From Rugalucina vietnamica (Eukaryota > Mollusca > Bivalvia > Lucinida > Lucinidae), in the NCBI GenBank assembly GCA_964017185.1, contig OZ024869.1, positions 55,516,761-55,580,760 of the forward strand: a stretch of 64,000 bases of DNA, given 5' to 3'. Each line of letters starts with the position of its first letter. The first letter of the stretch is position 1. Shown piece by piece: positions 35,245-47,864 of this stretch. A model generated the notes under the pieces. That model was not told where the DNA came from, searched no databases, and saw only the letters and a program-made list of their open reading frames with translations. Both the position numbers and the translations under genes were made by a program.

Positions 35245-35412
35245 CCTGAACTTTTTTCTTCCTGGCAGCCCTTAGCTTCACCTGTAGAGGCCCGAGACCC
35301 CAGTTCCTCATTCTCTCACTGAGGCTACGTGTCCAGGTATGGGGGTCCTGCCCTGCCCCGTCGCTGTAACTCCTACCACAGTATGGGTGGGGCGCTGGCC
35401 CTGTAGCCATTC
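35245..35412 (-). CDS. Candidate exon, basic C-terminal stretch
   Basis: A GC-rich island in AT-rich DNA with a consensus donor (TTCAGG|GTGAGTG; phase 1). The frame opens just after a TAA, so the start is either an acceptor at GTGTATAAG (start 35412, phase 1, weak pyrimidine tract) or an initiator ATG at 35410 in good Kozak context. It reads MATGPAPHPYCGRSYSDG, then SLSERMRNWGLGPLQ and a basic RAARKKKVQ end. An earlier donor (CTACAG|GTGAAG) within it could shorten the exon. The sequence looks conserved in character, but I do not recognise the family. Confidence 0.6.
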
Positions 35413-36561
35413 CTTATACACACTTTCTCACACAAAAATTATCCATTTTCAGTTTAAAATAAATGTTCTAATCCTTTAGCGTCCTGCGATTATATTCCAC
35501 AAATCCAACACAATTTTTGAAAAGTTTACTATTAAACATTCAATCAAACCAATAACACTAAATTCTGCACCAAACTTTTGTCTATATTTTATAGAATTAT
35601 TTTGCCCATATTGCATATCCGTAAAACATATTTTTTCCTCAATATAGTATACTAAATTAAGTCTGTCCACCTGGTTCAAGTGGTCACAATCTTTTAATCT
35701 CTGAATTGTAACATTTCTGTTATATCACGATTTTTAATAATGCAGATAAGATATGGTCACATTGGGATTGTACTGCGGTGCATGTGTGTGCTAAAGACTA
35801 AAAATCTTCTTAGAATATCCATTCTGCATCAAAAATTAATTTGCAAAAATTATAAAAACTGATTAAGATGTAACTAGCATGGTCTTTTTTAAAGACTGTT
35901 TGTGTTGTATTAAGACAAATTTTCTCAACTTCATCTTACAAAGTTTTTCTTAAACCTCATTTTTCACTATCTCTAAAGATTATGATAATTTAGGTCATCC
36001 ATATTATCTTAACCTTGGTTCAAAACCTTCATCTTATTCTATCCTTTGTTCAAACAAATTCCTTATTATACATTGCTGATTCAAAGAATTCCAATTTCAC
36101 ACTATTAAAATAATCCAAGTTTTCTGTTGAACATAATTTCTAAAACTTGAACATTAAGTCCAGTTATATACAAGTATCTTAACCAATGAAAATATTTGCT
36201 TTGAAAAACCAACACTCAAAAGGTCTCTAAAACCTTTTGAAAATCCAATAAGAACCTATGTCCAGTTATAATATTTGCAAAAAATAAATGACTGAATTCC
36301 TCATGATGCCAAAAATTGCAACAAAGAATCCTGGAACTCTCTAATAATTGAGCCAATACATGACAAAACAGTAATTGCTTCATGGCCACTAAATACTTAA
36401 TACATTTTGCCAGATTCAAAACTCAAGATAAAATGAATCACAATCAAATCAAGAGCCATGGAAACACTGTTCAGAGTTGTTCTTGGAAAGAACATTATGA
36501 TCAGTGTTTGTGCTGCGTATACTTTGCTTTGCCGATTTTGTAAAGTACCCTGTAAAAATAA
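35413..36561. other. Non-coding stretch (presumed intron)
   Basis: AT-rich DNA with no supported exon, repeat end or RNA gene. Confidence 0.5.
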
Positions 36562-38714
36562 GAACCAGAGGACCATTGGTCCTGAGAACGCTCACCTGAA
36601 GCCTGATCCTGCAGTATTAAGTCATCATGAAATGACCTTGACCTTGAATACTCACACACCTTTATTGAATTCATAAGTTGTCTGCATCTGCAAAGTTTCA
36701 GGTCTCAGGCTGCAATAGTTTCCAAACCCAGTGATTTATGAGAAAACCACAATTTTAATTTTGATATTTAAATGACTTTGGGTCAAGGTCAAGAAATGAC
36801 CTTGGCCTTCATTAATTACTTACCTTCATTGACTCCATTGGTTGTCTGCATCTAGCAACTTCCAGGTCTCAGACTGCAACAGTTTCCAAAATATCCATTG
36901 TTTCCGCCTTTTCCCATGTAAAAGCCTATGTTTCCAAAATTGACCTTGCCGTAAAATAGGTCAAGGTCATCATAGGGTCATCATTTGATCAAACTAGGAT
37001 GGGCTGGAGTCCCAAATGCTACATACCAAGTTTCGCAAAAATTGGCCTGCCGGTTCTGGAGAAGAAAACTTTTGAGTGGTTTTTACCATATATGGGCGTG
37101 GCGGCCATCTTGGTAATGTGACCTGGATTTCGCGATCAAACTTTCGTCTCCCCTACCCATGGATGCTCCACATAAAATTTCACTTTGATTGGCCCAGCAG
37201 TTTCAGAGAAGAAGATCTTTGAAAAGTGTGTATGGACAACAGACTGGCCAAGGTCAAGAGATGACCTTGACCTACATTAATCATAAACCTTTATCTACTC
37301 CATTGGTTGTTTGCATCTAATACTTTTCAGGCATCAGGCTGAAATAGTTTTCAAAAAATCCATAGTTTTCACTTTTTCCCATGTAAAAGCCTATGTTTCC
37401 AAATTTGACCTTGCCGTAAATTAGGTCAAGGTCATCCAAGGGTCATCATTTTATCAAAATATGATGGGCTGAATTCCATGATGCTACATACCAAGTTTCG
37501 TGGAAATCGGCCAACCGGTTCTGGAGAAGAAAATTTTTGAGTGGTTTTTACCATATATGGGCGTGGCAGCCATCTTGGTCACGTGACCTGGATTTCGCGA
37601 TTAAACTTTTGTCTCCCCTACCCATGGATGCTCCACATAAAATTTCACTTTGATTGGCCCAGCAGTTTCAGAGAAGAAGATCTTTGAAAAGTGTGTATGG
37701 ACAACAGACTGGCCAAGGTCAAGAGATGACCTTGACCTACATTAATCACATACCTTCATCTACTCCATTAGTTGTTTGCATCTACCACTTTTCAGGCATC
37801 AGGCTGCAATAGTTTTCAAAAAATCCATAGTTTTCACTTTTTCCCATGTTAAAGCCTATGTTTCCAAAATTGACCTTGCCGTAAATTAGGTCAAGGTCAT
37901 CCTAGGGTCATCATTTTATCAAACTATGATGGGCTGGAGTCCCAAATGCTACATACCAAGTTTCATGAAAATCAGCCTGCCGGTTCTGGAGAAGAAGATT
38001 TTTGAGTGGTTTTTACCATATATGGGCGTGGCAGCCATCTTGGTCATGTGACCTGGATTTCGCAATCAAACTTTCGTCTCCCCTACCCATGGATGCTCCA
38101 CATAAAATTTCACTTGGATTGGCCAAGCAGTTTCAGAGAAGATCTTTGAAAAGTGTGAATGGACGACAGACTGGCCAAGGTCAAGAGATGACCTTGACCT
38201 AAAATTAATCACATACCTTCATCTACTCAATTAGTTGTTTGCATCTACCACTTTTCAGGCCTCAGGCTGCAATAGTTTTCAAAAAATCCATCGTTTTCAC
38301 TTTTTCCCATGTAAAAGCCTATGTTTCCAAATTTGACCTTGCCGTAAAATAGGTCAAGGTCATCCAAGGGTCATCATTTTATCAAACTATGATGGGCTGA
38401 AGTCCCTGATGCTACATACCAAGTTTCGTGGAAATCGACCCACCGGTTCTGGAGAAGAAGATTTTTGAAGGGTTTTTACCATATATGGGCGCGGCGGCCA
38501 TCTTGGTCATGTGACCTGGATTTCGCGATCAAACTTGAAATGCCACTACCCAAGGAGGCTCCACATAAAATTTCAACTAGATCGGCCAAGCGGTTTCAGA
38601 GAAGAAGATCTTTGAAATTGTGGACGACGACGACGACGGACGGACGACGGACGGACGCCGGATCATGGCCATCCTATAAGCTCACCTTGTGAGCCTTCGG
38701 CTCAGGTGAGCTAA
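36562..38714 (+). repeat. Large dispersed repeat with about 465-bp tandem monomers
   Basis: A relative of 19579-21117. It starts ACCAGAGGACCATTGGTCCT and ends with a GGACGACGGACGG tract and the GGCTCAGGTGAGCT hairpin. About four monomers repeat every 464-465 bp (for example GGCCAAGGTCAAGAGATGAC near 37250, 37714 and 38178). Each monomer has ATATGGGCG.GGC.GCCATCTTG and GTCTCCCCTACCCATGGATG. Short frames in it are repeat-derived. Confidence 0.85.
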
Positions 38715-38742
38715 AAAGCATTGTTCCAGGTACTTATTACAT

Positions 38743-38974
38743 GAGCCACTGCATAAGAAAACCAACAATCTGCATATGCGAAAACAAAGGTGCAGACCAG
38801 CTTCCAGGTAACCACGAAGCTGATCAGCGCCTTTGTTTTTGCATCATAGATAGTACAATCCCTCTTCTTCCTTCATCCGAAATTTGAAGCTTCTAGCTGT
38901 CATCTGTGACTGTACATGCTGGTTTGTGTTAGACCTGGTCGGAACCCAAATTGTTGGTTTTCTCACACACTCTC
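38743..38974 (-). mobile_element. Palindromic MITE family A, copy 8
   Basis: Reverse orientation, inserted 29 bp from the end of the 465-bp repeat block. ACAT is on both sides (38739-38742, 38975-38978). The outer right end has decayed to TCTC, and the hairpin has lost a pair. Confidence 0.8.
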
Positions 38975-38978
38975 ACAT

Positions 38979-40214
38979 GTAATTCAGCATGAAAACAGAA
39001 ACAGGAGTTTTAATAAAATTTCTTAATTGAAACAATATACTGAATTATTCTTCAGTGAATCATAAAGAATGAAGTTCAACTAAAATATGCTGAAGACCGA
39101 ATTTCACATTATACCTTACACAACTGCAAAAGTACCACAAGTTAAATAATACCCATCAGTCCTGTCTTAGTCTTAATCCAACTTTGAAAAATGCTAATCA
39201 CTAACACTGCTAATTTGAACAAATACTTTGCATTTTGTCCACAATAATCAAGGTTGCAACTGCCTGCCACTGTACTTAGAATCAACAGTAAATAATGTTT
39301 TATGGCGTTAATTAAGACTTGCAAATTAAATATTAAAGAAATTTTATGATTTCATACCCATAAATTGGGATCATAAACCATCACACATTGCTGCCTGGAA
39401 TCAACTCTCATTTTTCTGTGAAATGTATGATTGAGGTTGAGAAAAAAGTAAACCAGACCTCAATGAAACTTATTCATAACTCCAATTTTACACAGATATA
39501 CTCCCAACTTCCAATTATAAACTAACAATTCCGCAATGACTTCCCAAAGAAGACAGACATGAAAATGTGCATCATTAGTTTTAAAATAAAAGTGGTCAGT
39601 GACAAAAATTGAAAACCTACAAGTACCAGTATTCCTGTCTAAAACATTTGCATCAAAAACTTATCCAAACACTGAAAGTTAACTGACCACATTAAATTGC
39701 CAACTTAAGTGGAAGGGCCATAAACTTTGGAAAAAGTATCCTATAAAACTCTCAAGTCTATATAAAAGCAAATAAAAATTAACTCAGCAATTTTAACCTT
39801 TCCCCTTCTTTCAAATTTGAAATGACCCACCTTTTAAATTTTTAATTTTTGAAATAATACATGAAGATAAACAAGTAAATATATCCACTAAAATATTGAA
39901 ATACAAATTATATTTTTCCAGCCAAAGTTTTAAAGCAAATGGTCAGTTCCAAATATACAAAGTCACACATTCTTGACCTAAACTTGGTCCAAAACTTATC
40001 CCAATTAGGTAATCTTTGAATTTATCCAAATATTTGAATTTATTAAAACAAAGCCATAAGCAAATCCTTGAGCAAGTATTCCATTACATTTTGTAAACAA
40101 TTTTAATCCTCTTTCCCCTCTGAGTTACTGTAACGGATGAGATAATGTAAGCAGGAAACCGACACTTGTTACCATGATAACACACTGCCATGAGTAGCTT
40201 TTAGGATATACCTT
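38979..40214. other. Non-coding stretch (presumed intron)
   Basis: AT-rich DNA. No exon, repeat boundary or RNA gene recognised. Confidence 0.5.
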
Positions 40215-40868
40215 ATTACTTCTCTTTAAATTCAACTTTAAATAAAACTGTGATGCCTTATTACTTCCCCTTTAAATTCAATTGTTACTGTGATGCCTTA
40301 TTACTTCCCTTTAAATTCAATTGTTACTGTGATTGCTTACTACTTCCTTTTAAATTAAATTGTTACTGTGATGCCTTATTACTTCCCTTTAAATTCAATT
40401 GTTACTGTGGTGTCTTAATACATCCCTTTAAATTCAATTGTTATTGTGATGTCTTATTACTTCCCTTTGAATTCAACAATTACTCCCTTTAAATTCAACA
40501 GTTACTGTGATGCCTTAATACTTTCCTTTAAATTCAACAGTTACTGTGATGCCTTATTACTTCCCTTTAAATTCAACAGTTACTGTGATGCATTATTACT
40601 TCCCTTTAAATTCAACAGTTACTGTGATGTCTTGTTACTTCCCTTTAAATTCAACAATTACTCCCTTTAAATTCAACACTTACTGTGACACCTTATTACT
40701 TCCCTTTAAATTCAACAGTTACTGTGATGTCTTATTACTTCCCTTTAAATTCAACAATTACTCCCTTTAAATTCAACAGTTACTGTGACACCTTATTACT
40801 TCCCTTTAAATTCAACAGTTACTGTGATGCCTTAATACTTTCCTTTAAATTCAACAGTTACTGTGATA
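40215..40868 (+). repeat. 39-bp minisatellite with shorter variant units
   Basis: About 17 units around CTTCCCTTTAAATTCAACAG plus TTACTGTGATGCCTTATTA (39 bp), with some 20-bp partial units (ACTCCCTTTAAATTCAAC). Because 39 is divisible by 3, frames are periodic, giving 13-residue repeats such as LPFKFNSYCDALL over about 70-80 codons. No splice or start signal supports translation. Left units use AATTGT and right units AACAGT, so units were spread locally. Confidence 0.9.
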
Positions 40869-42320
40869 ATTTTTTATGATTTTGTTATTTAATAACCCAT
40901 TTTCCTCTTCAATGACTATATATTTTGGAAAAATGTTAAGTTAAAAAACTGGATAGACCAGATATTTGAAATTGTATCTTTTTTTATGAAATAGAATCTC
41001 CCCAAAATGAAATAATTATATGTAAAGAGGCCATTTATCTTCTAAAGATATGACCAATAAATATGGAGGCTTTTAAACATAATGCACATGTAAACAAACA
41101 ATCCCATTCTGAATGAAAAATAAAATACAATAAGACACTGACACACCCTCAGAAATTCAAAGTGCTTAAAAACTTCTTGACCTAGTTATAAATTATTCAA
41201 AAATATTAAAAACAGCCACAAATGTTACCATATTTTTATTGCTCTAGAAACTGAATGACATATTATATGCCTATGATTATCATACCATATTTTTTGGCCA
41301 CACCACAACAAATACATATATTATATTGAAAGAATTTGTATTGAAAATGAACAAAATCGAAATCAAGAGTAAAGTGCAAAAAGGGCTTTAAACAAACATT
41401 TACCACCATAGGTTACATGTCCGAGTTTGGAACAATGACTCTCAAACCATTTCTTGGCATTATGGCATAAGGCTTATCTTGTAAAGCAGCTTTATTTATA
41501 TTTCAAGCATAAATAATGATGAAAATCATAAATTGTTGTAGAAAACTTGGTCAAATATGCCAAGCTATTTTCAGCAACATCATATCATACATAATACATG
41601 AAAGGTACAAAGAAAAATAAGATGGCACTATACAAGATCTGAAGGGGACAAATAAACATGTACTTAAACACAGTAAAAAGCTCTTAATATCATATATCAA
41701 ACTTTTAAATCATAAAGAAATAAGACCACAATTATGCATACCAGAACATTTAAGTTGTGGTTTCCATGACCTTTCAGTACATAAAACTTAAAAGGACCGT
41801 GTCATCACATCTGAGTTGGTATCTTCTCAGCCTTAACTTAATTGCCATAAATTAAAATCATGATTAATTCAGTCCTTAATTAATGACACTTTACTTCAGT
41901 CAAAAATATCTGTCTGTCTGTCTGCTTGCCTACCAGGCTAGTTTTAAACAGTAGTATACTAGCAAATAAGGAACAGCATTTTAATAATTGTATGATACAT
42001 GTATTAACAAAATGTACTTAAATGCTACATCTACTACCAGTACATACTCATTGAATTCCACTGTATTTCCAGGCTTCAAACTGCAGAAACTTGAATTTTG
42101 CCTGTTTGTATCGAATAAAGTTTTGCAGCTTATATATGCTCTCCATGATTATGATCAACAGCAATTAGTTGACGTTATTATGATGCCAAAATCAAAATAG
42201 TTCAATAAATTGATTCCAATTCAAAGGCAATTTTTGTAATGGTGACTTCAGCATTTCGATACAATTTGATTGCTGACATCATCAGAGCATCCCAGGGTAA
42301 AAGACAATGCCCTCTTTATA
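40869..42320. other. Non-coding stretch with one candidate exon
   Basis: AT-rich DNA. Apart from the doubtful exon at 41404-41452 and a short (TCTG)n run near 41910, nothing is recognised. Confidence 0.4.
41404..41452 (-). CDS. Doubtful 49-nt exon
   Basis: A small segment of higher GC content ends at a GGTG|GTAAATG donor-like site on the minus strand. One frame reads KWFESHCSKLGHVTYG, entering in phase 0 after CCAAG and leaving in phase 1, which would connect the phase-0 donor at 48726 with a phase-1 acceptor at 35412. A second frame (DKPYAIMPRNGLRVIVPNS) is also open and would use other splice sites. The acceptor is weak in both cases. Confidence 0.25.
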
Positions 42321-42324
42321 ATAT

Positions 42325-42550
42325 GAGCCCCGACACGAGAAAACCGGTCTTCAGGATTTCCCATCATGTCCGACACAAACCGGCTTGTACAGTCTCAGAA
42401 GAAAGCTAGATTTATATTCAAGTAGAAGAGAACTTGTACTATCCAAGTAGCGAAAACAAAGGCACTGATCAGCTGTGCAGCTACTGCACAGCCGATCTGC
42501 TCCTTTGTTTTCGCATAGGCAAAAAATCAGGTTTTCTCAAGACGCGGCTC
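42325..42550 (+). mobile_element. Palindromic MITE family A, copy 9 (subfamily 2)
   Basis: Forward copy with GAAAACCGGTCTTC near the left end and GATCAGCTGTGCAGCTACTG / CAGTAGCTGCACAG-type hairpin arms. The flanks are ATAT / ATCT. Confidence 0.8.
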
Positions 42551-43109
42551 ATCTGTTGTTCACAAATCTATTGACATTTTGAAAGTAACAAGTTTCTGTG
42601 AAAAGTTTTGAAAAGTTTAGAGAGTCATTGACATCTCAGTGGACATCATCCTACATACATAGCATAAAGTCAAGCTGGTCAATATCCAGCATTTTTACAA
42701 ATGTTACAGCATACAGATATATTTTGAAAAGTCTATCATGACATATACCACAAAAGATGAGTTGCAGTCATTATCACAGATGTAATGGTTTTGTTGATTA
42801 GTACCATCATATTTAAATCAAACAGAATTCTCCTTAATTTTGCTGCAAAAAATCTTGTGGCAAAGTTACAGTTTAAAATCACAGTGCATTATCAAGATTG
42901 GTGACACATAAAGGCATGTAACGGTGCATTTGAAAATCCAGACTCATTCTAGACAAATTGGACCCAATGGCAATTCCTTATTTAGACATAAAACTTGGAA
43001 AATTTACAAAAGGTTTGTGGCAAAATATATGACACAACTTCCAGCTAATGTAAGTGGTAACATATTTCATCACACCTACAGGCCCTTTGTACATGGAAAA
43101 TATCAATAT

Positions 43110-43275
43110 TGATTGAATTGGTACTTTACATCCCAACAACAATGGTCATGTCGGACGTTGCCTCCATTTCATGAGACTTTTACCCAACATTAGGATGTCA
43201 TGACACTCAAAATGCACTTCATAAATTTAACCACCCAAGCAAACCAATAAGGTTTATATTGTATGTATGGATGGC
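43110..43275 (+). repeat. Dispersed repeat (TCCCAGTCAACAGC family)
   Basis: Aligns by eye with 22745-22910: ACATCCCAACAACAATGGTC, GTCGGACGTTGCCTCCATTT, GACTTTTACCCA, AACCACCCAAGC, GTATGTATGGATGGCTTGAC. The class is unknown. Confidence 0.5.
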
Positions 43276-43299
43276 TTGACTAAACCACTTTTCCTGAGC

Positions 43300-44070
43300 C
43301 TGCTGAGACTATAGTGTACTGAAGTCCCAATCTCATACTAAAGTGTACTGAAGTCCAAATCTCAGTCTATAGTGTACTGAAGTTCCAATCTCAGTCTATA
43401 GTGTACTGAAGTTCCAATCTCAGTCTATAGTGTACTGAAGTCCAAATCTCAGTCTATAGTGTACTGAAGTCCTAATCTCAGTCTATAGTGTACTGAAGTT
43501 ACAATCTCAGTCTATAGTGTACTGAAGTTCCAATCTCAGTCTATAATGTACTGAAGCTCTAATCTCAGACTATAGTGTACTGAAGTTCCAATCTCAGTCT
43601 AAAGTGTACTGAAGTCCTAATCTCAGTCTATAGTGTACTGAAGTCATAATCTTAGACTATAGTGTACTGAAATCCTAATCTCAGACTATAGTGTACTGAA
43701 GTCCTAATCTCAGTCTATAGTGTACTGAAGTCCTAATCTCAGACTATAGTGTACTGAAGTCCTAATCTCAGACTATAGTGTACTGAAGTTCCAATTTCAG
43801 ATTATAGTGTACTGAAGTCCTAATCTCAGACCATAATGTACTGAAGTTCCAATCTCAGATTATAGTGTAATGAAGTTCCAATCTCAGATTATAGTGTACT
43901 GAAGTTCCAATCTCAGATTATAGTGTACTGAAGTCCTAATCTCAGACTATAGTGTACTGAAGTCCTAATCTCAGTCTATAGTGTACTGAAGTCCTAATCT
44001 CAGTCTATAATGTACTGAAGTTCCAATCTCAGACTATAGTGTACTGAACCTCCAATCTGAGACTAGTTTA
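43300..44070 (+). repeat. 29-bp minisatellite
   Basis: About 26 head-to-tail units close to CTATAGTGTACTGAAGTCCT plus AATCTCAGA (29 bp). Variants alternate (GTTCCAATCTCAG versus GTCCTAATCTCAG, and ACTATAG versus TCTATAG). The array has no unique spacers, so it is not a CRISPR array. Decayed copies continue to about 44185, where the broken LINE ORF1 begins. Confidence 0.95.
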
Positions 44071-44189
44071 CTTCGGTCTCAGAAAACAATGAAATGATGT
44101 ACCAAACTCAGACTATAGTGTACTGATCAGACTACATTGTACTGAAGTCATAATCTCATCAGACTACAGTGTACTGAAGTCCCAATTGC

Positions 44190-45095
44190 AGCAGACAACA
44201 ATCATGCCGTCACGCGAGAATGTATCTTTTATCAGACCAGCTTTCTTAAGCAGCCTGGTTTTGTAGTGGAGCTTATTTCTAGCTTTTGTTAGGTCTTCAC
44301 GGATAAATAATTTATTCTGATCATCTCTATGTTTATTATCCTCTCTGAGTTTCTCCATGGGATCTTTTGTTAGAATTTTTGCCTTTGATTTGTAGGACAC
44401 AAATTTCACTATGATATCTGCAGGTTTGTCAGGGACTTTACCATGTTTAGTATTTGTCTTAGGTCTATTTAGTCTATGGCATCTGTCAATGTCAGTTGGT
44501 TCAATAGGGGAAGCAACAAGATCATTTATAATATTGCATATTTGGGTTTCAGTTGATGTCTCACTATTGTCAGGCACTCCAGAGATGATGATATTGTTTC
44601 GTCTCGAATATTGTTCGAGATCATCACAGCGCTGAGTTGATGTTCGCAGTTCATCTTTGAGTTCATGAACAGCAGATGTTAGATCTTTAACTGTACTAAC
44701 CAGTGTGGCTTTAGGCTCCTCAGACTCTGCATTTTCCATAGGTTCACTAAGAGCAGCAGAGTGAATTTCACTAGATTTGATAGCTTCAACCACTTTCTGG
44801 ATTAGCTTATCTTGAATGCTGGGAATCTCAAAGAGTTGTGATATAAAGTTATCAAGTAGTTTTTCATTTTTTGTGAGACAGGTGAATATGCTGTCTCATT
44901 TTTTGTGAGACAGGTGAATATGCTGTCTATCAGTTGTTTTGGGTCCAGATCTATCATTTCAGTTTCATCGTCATCTTCGGCATGACCCTCGCTCTCCCTT
45001 TGTCGTTTAGGGGTTGGTTTATCTGTCGCTCTGCTGAACGATGATGCGGATGCTGGGGTAGATTTCCCCCCTCGGCCCTTCCCTTTTGGAGCCAT
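44190..45095 (-). pseudogene. Broken non-LTR retrotransposon ORF1
   Basis: Minus-strand frame starting MAPKGKGRGGKSTP, with a charged, low-complexity N-terminus followed by a coiled-coil-like stretch (TVKDLTSAVHELKDEL). Next come DDLEQYSRRNNIIISGVPD and FIREDLTKARNKL..TRLLKKAG, which are signatures of LINE ORF1 proteins with an RRM-like RNA-binding core. It is broken twice: a 32-bp tandem duplication (44864-44927) shifts the frame, and the 3' end stops at SRDGMIVV where the 29-bp minisatellite begins, so ORF2 is absent. About 350 bp of possible 5' UTR lie at 45096-45470. Confidence 0.8.
44864..44927. repeat. 32-bp tandem duplication disrupting ORF1
   Basis: Two apparently identical copies of a 32-bp unit starting TCATTTTTTGTGAGACAGGT (44864-44895, 44896-44927). 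Thirty-two is not a multiple of 3, which accounts for the frameshift between the two halves of ORF1. Confidence 0.95.
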
Positions 45096-45479
45096 TATTA
45101 GAGTTGAGTCCACAGATTTTGTGAGAGATTATGCTATTGCTGTAAAAGTTTCAGTATAAATGTTTCTTTGGCGATGGTAATGTTTCTATTGTGACAATCT
45201 TTGTGATAGTAATGTTTCTATTGTTTCATGTTTTTATATGATTATGAGTGATTGTCTCCCCTTGTTTGAGTTTGATGAGACTGTTGATGATCGTTTAGAA
45301 CGAAATCACCTTTCTCGGGGGTACACATTTGAGCATCAGAGGTTGTAGAAACATTAACCAAGTCCGCATAATCGTCTTTGACTATTTCATGACACTAGAA
45401 TGTCTGTGGTTCAGTGTTTAGAGAGAAAATTGCGCCAATAGAAGAAAATTAGACCGCCATTGTAGTACCACAACTCAGT

Positions 45480-45910
45480 ATACTGTTGACTGATTTATGA
45501 AAGGCAGTACATAATGCAGACTTTAATTATGAAATCAGTACACCCTGCTGACTGAAGAATTGAATTCAGTACACCATGCAGAGTGAATTATGGAACTCAG
45601 TTCCCTCTGCAGACTGAGTGCTGGACAAACTCTGGGTACCAGAATTCTGTACACTGTGTTTCATGATTCACTAGATCCAGTACATTGTAGACCAGAATGT
45701 CCTGCAGACTGAGTTCATGAATTCAGTACAGTCTGCATCCTAACTAAGGTCAGAATTGACTGAGTTCAGGACTTCAGTACACACTTCTGGAATTCAGTAC
45801 ATAGTTGACCAAGTCGAGGACTTCAGTTCAGACTGAAGACTGAGTTCTGGAATTCAGTACACTGTAGTCTGAGGTATGGAACTAAATTGTACGCTGAAGA
45901 CTCAAGTTCT
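45480..45910 (+). repeat. Degenerate tandem repeat with AATTCAGTACAC motifs
   Basis: Irregular repeats of AATTCAGTACAC, GCAGACTGAG and relatives. The GTACTGAA / TTCAGTAC core resembles the 29-bp satellite on the other side of the LINE fragment, partly in inverted sense. Units are too diverged to count. Confidence 0.6.
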
Positions 45911-46289
45911 AGAGTTATGAAGTATTTGCTTGCCATTATTTTCCACTAAATTAAACAGCATCACATAAAACAAGAAATGTTTAATCCAGTTTAAATTTCC
46001 TGAAATTCATTTTCACATCAAAGCCACATCCATATTCATAGCCCGCATTCATAGTCTGTTCAGATCCTGCCTCTTGCAACATACTGTGGGAACTTTCTGT
46101 AGCTATCCAGATTCTGTGGGGTAATCCAAACCACTCGTAGATAATTTGCAGACACAATTGAGAGGCCTATTAATGATAACAGTGCAACAGATGCAACTTA
46201 TCCTGATAACAATGTTGTCTAAGCATTATTCCATTGTTTGTTTACATACACAACACTACAGGGCTGGATCAGCGGTCAAATACCTATAT

Positions 46290-46509
46290 GAGCCGCCACA
46301 TGGAAAACCAACATTTTGCATAGGCGAAAACAAAACTGCGAAGCTGATCAGCGCCTTTGTTGTCGCTACACGGACAGTACAGTTCCTCTGCTACTTAAAT
46401 CCGAAATTTCAAACTTTTAGCTCTTTTCTGTGACTCACTCACTAACAACAGGTCGGTTTGTGTCGGACCTGATTGGAAACCATTTGTTGGTATTCCCACG
46501 AGGCGGCTC
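46290..46509 (-). mobile_element. Palindromic MITE family A, copy 10
   Basis: Reverse copy with ATAT on both sides (46286-46289, 46510-46513). One arm of the central hairpin is deleted, as in copy 1. Confidence 0.85.
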
Positions 46510-46938
46510 ATATACACAGTTTGAGAATATTCCACTTTACGGCCTTTCAGCCATAAACATAGAAAATAACACTTCAAATAAATGATAGAATGACCCATAA
46601 AATAAATTTAAATAAGGTATGCTATGTATGTCAGTCTAGTCAGTCCTAAGTTTGCCAACAGTTTAATTGATTTATTTCTATGTGCTAATTAAGGATATGA
46701 TTAATTAACACTATTTAATAAGCATACATCACACAAGTGTATATGCTAACTTAAAATGACCAAACAGCAATGGTAGCCATCATCTATCCTTTTTTGGATA
46801 TTCTTTGTGAATAATGCAAGACATTTTTGTAAATATGCACATCAAGTTTTGTCATAAGCATGAGGCTCTAAATAAGCATCACCGCTTCTCTTCTAATCCT
46901 ACATATTTCTAGTTCGACCAAAGTCTGTACATTCTAAT

Positions 46939-47174
46939 GAGCCACGTCATAAGAAAACGAACATTTTGCATTATGCAAAGACAAAGGCGCAGATCAGCTT
47001 CGCGGTAACCGCGAAGCTGATCAGCGCCTTTGTTTTAACTACACGGATAGTACAATCCATCTGCTTCTTAAATCCAAAATTCCAAACCTCAAGCTTTCTT
47101 CTCTGACTGTGCATACCGATTTGTGTCAGGCCATGTCGGAAACCCCAAAGACCGGTTTTCTTGTGTCGCTGCTT
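46939..47174 (-). mobile_element. Palindromic MITE family A, copy 11 (subfamily 2)
   Basis: Reverse copy with a GAGCCACG left end and decayed right end (GCTT). The hairpin GCTTCGCGGTAACCGCGAAGC matches copy 4. The flanks do not match. Confidence 0.75.
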
Positions 47175-47860
47175 ATATTTTTAGTATCCAGAACTGGGTC
47201 AGGTAAATATTTACAATCTCAATCTCCTTTGAACTGTAGGTAAGGTAGTATATATTTTATGAATTTTATAACATTATATATCATCCCCATTAAACATCAG
47301 AAAATATTAACATTGGCACCAGTGGAGTCAATAAAACATAATTAACCTGACATAAAAATAACAAAAGTCCTTGGAATAAGAAAACCCATACATCATCAGA
47401 AAGGAAACCCTCCATAAATACATGCACAAATTAAATGCATTTATAAAATTATCATGCACAAATTAAATGCATTTATAAAATTATAATGACACTTTTTAGA
47501 TTCAGTTAATCACTGATCTTTTAAGTTGGAATTTTTTATTTATTTTTTTTTTTTACATCAAAATACTGCAAATATTTTCCCTGGTTCCATAAAAAATTGG
47601 CACCAAATCAGGCCAATATTATTTTCTATCAACCTCCATGAAATACCAGTAATAATGTGATGCTGTGAAATGATTAGAAAATTAATCATAATTTACAGAA
47701 AACTCATTTATCATATTGATATCAACTATTTGTACAAATGCAATATTGTGCAGTGAAATAAACAGTCAGTGCTAGCTGTTGAGAATTGGAATGGTTTCGG
47801 CTGGTGGTTGTGTTCGTGTTTTATGTCCCATTCCAGCTATGATCATTGAATCTTAGTCCT
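47175..47860. other. Non-coding stretch with a 32-bp tandem duplication
   Basis: AT-rich DNA. A 32-bp unit (CATGCACAAATTAAATGCAT plus TTATAAAATTAT) occurs twice in tandem at 47421-47484. Near 47800 is a fragment of the GTTTTATGTCCCA repeat. No gene is supported. Confidence 0.6.
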
Positions 47861-47864
47861 CCTC

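Noticed and set aside
43300-44070. Regular 29-bp repeats resembling a CRISPR array
   Set aside because: Units are head-to-tail without unique spacers and vary internally; the surroundings are an animal genome with LINEs and introns.
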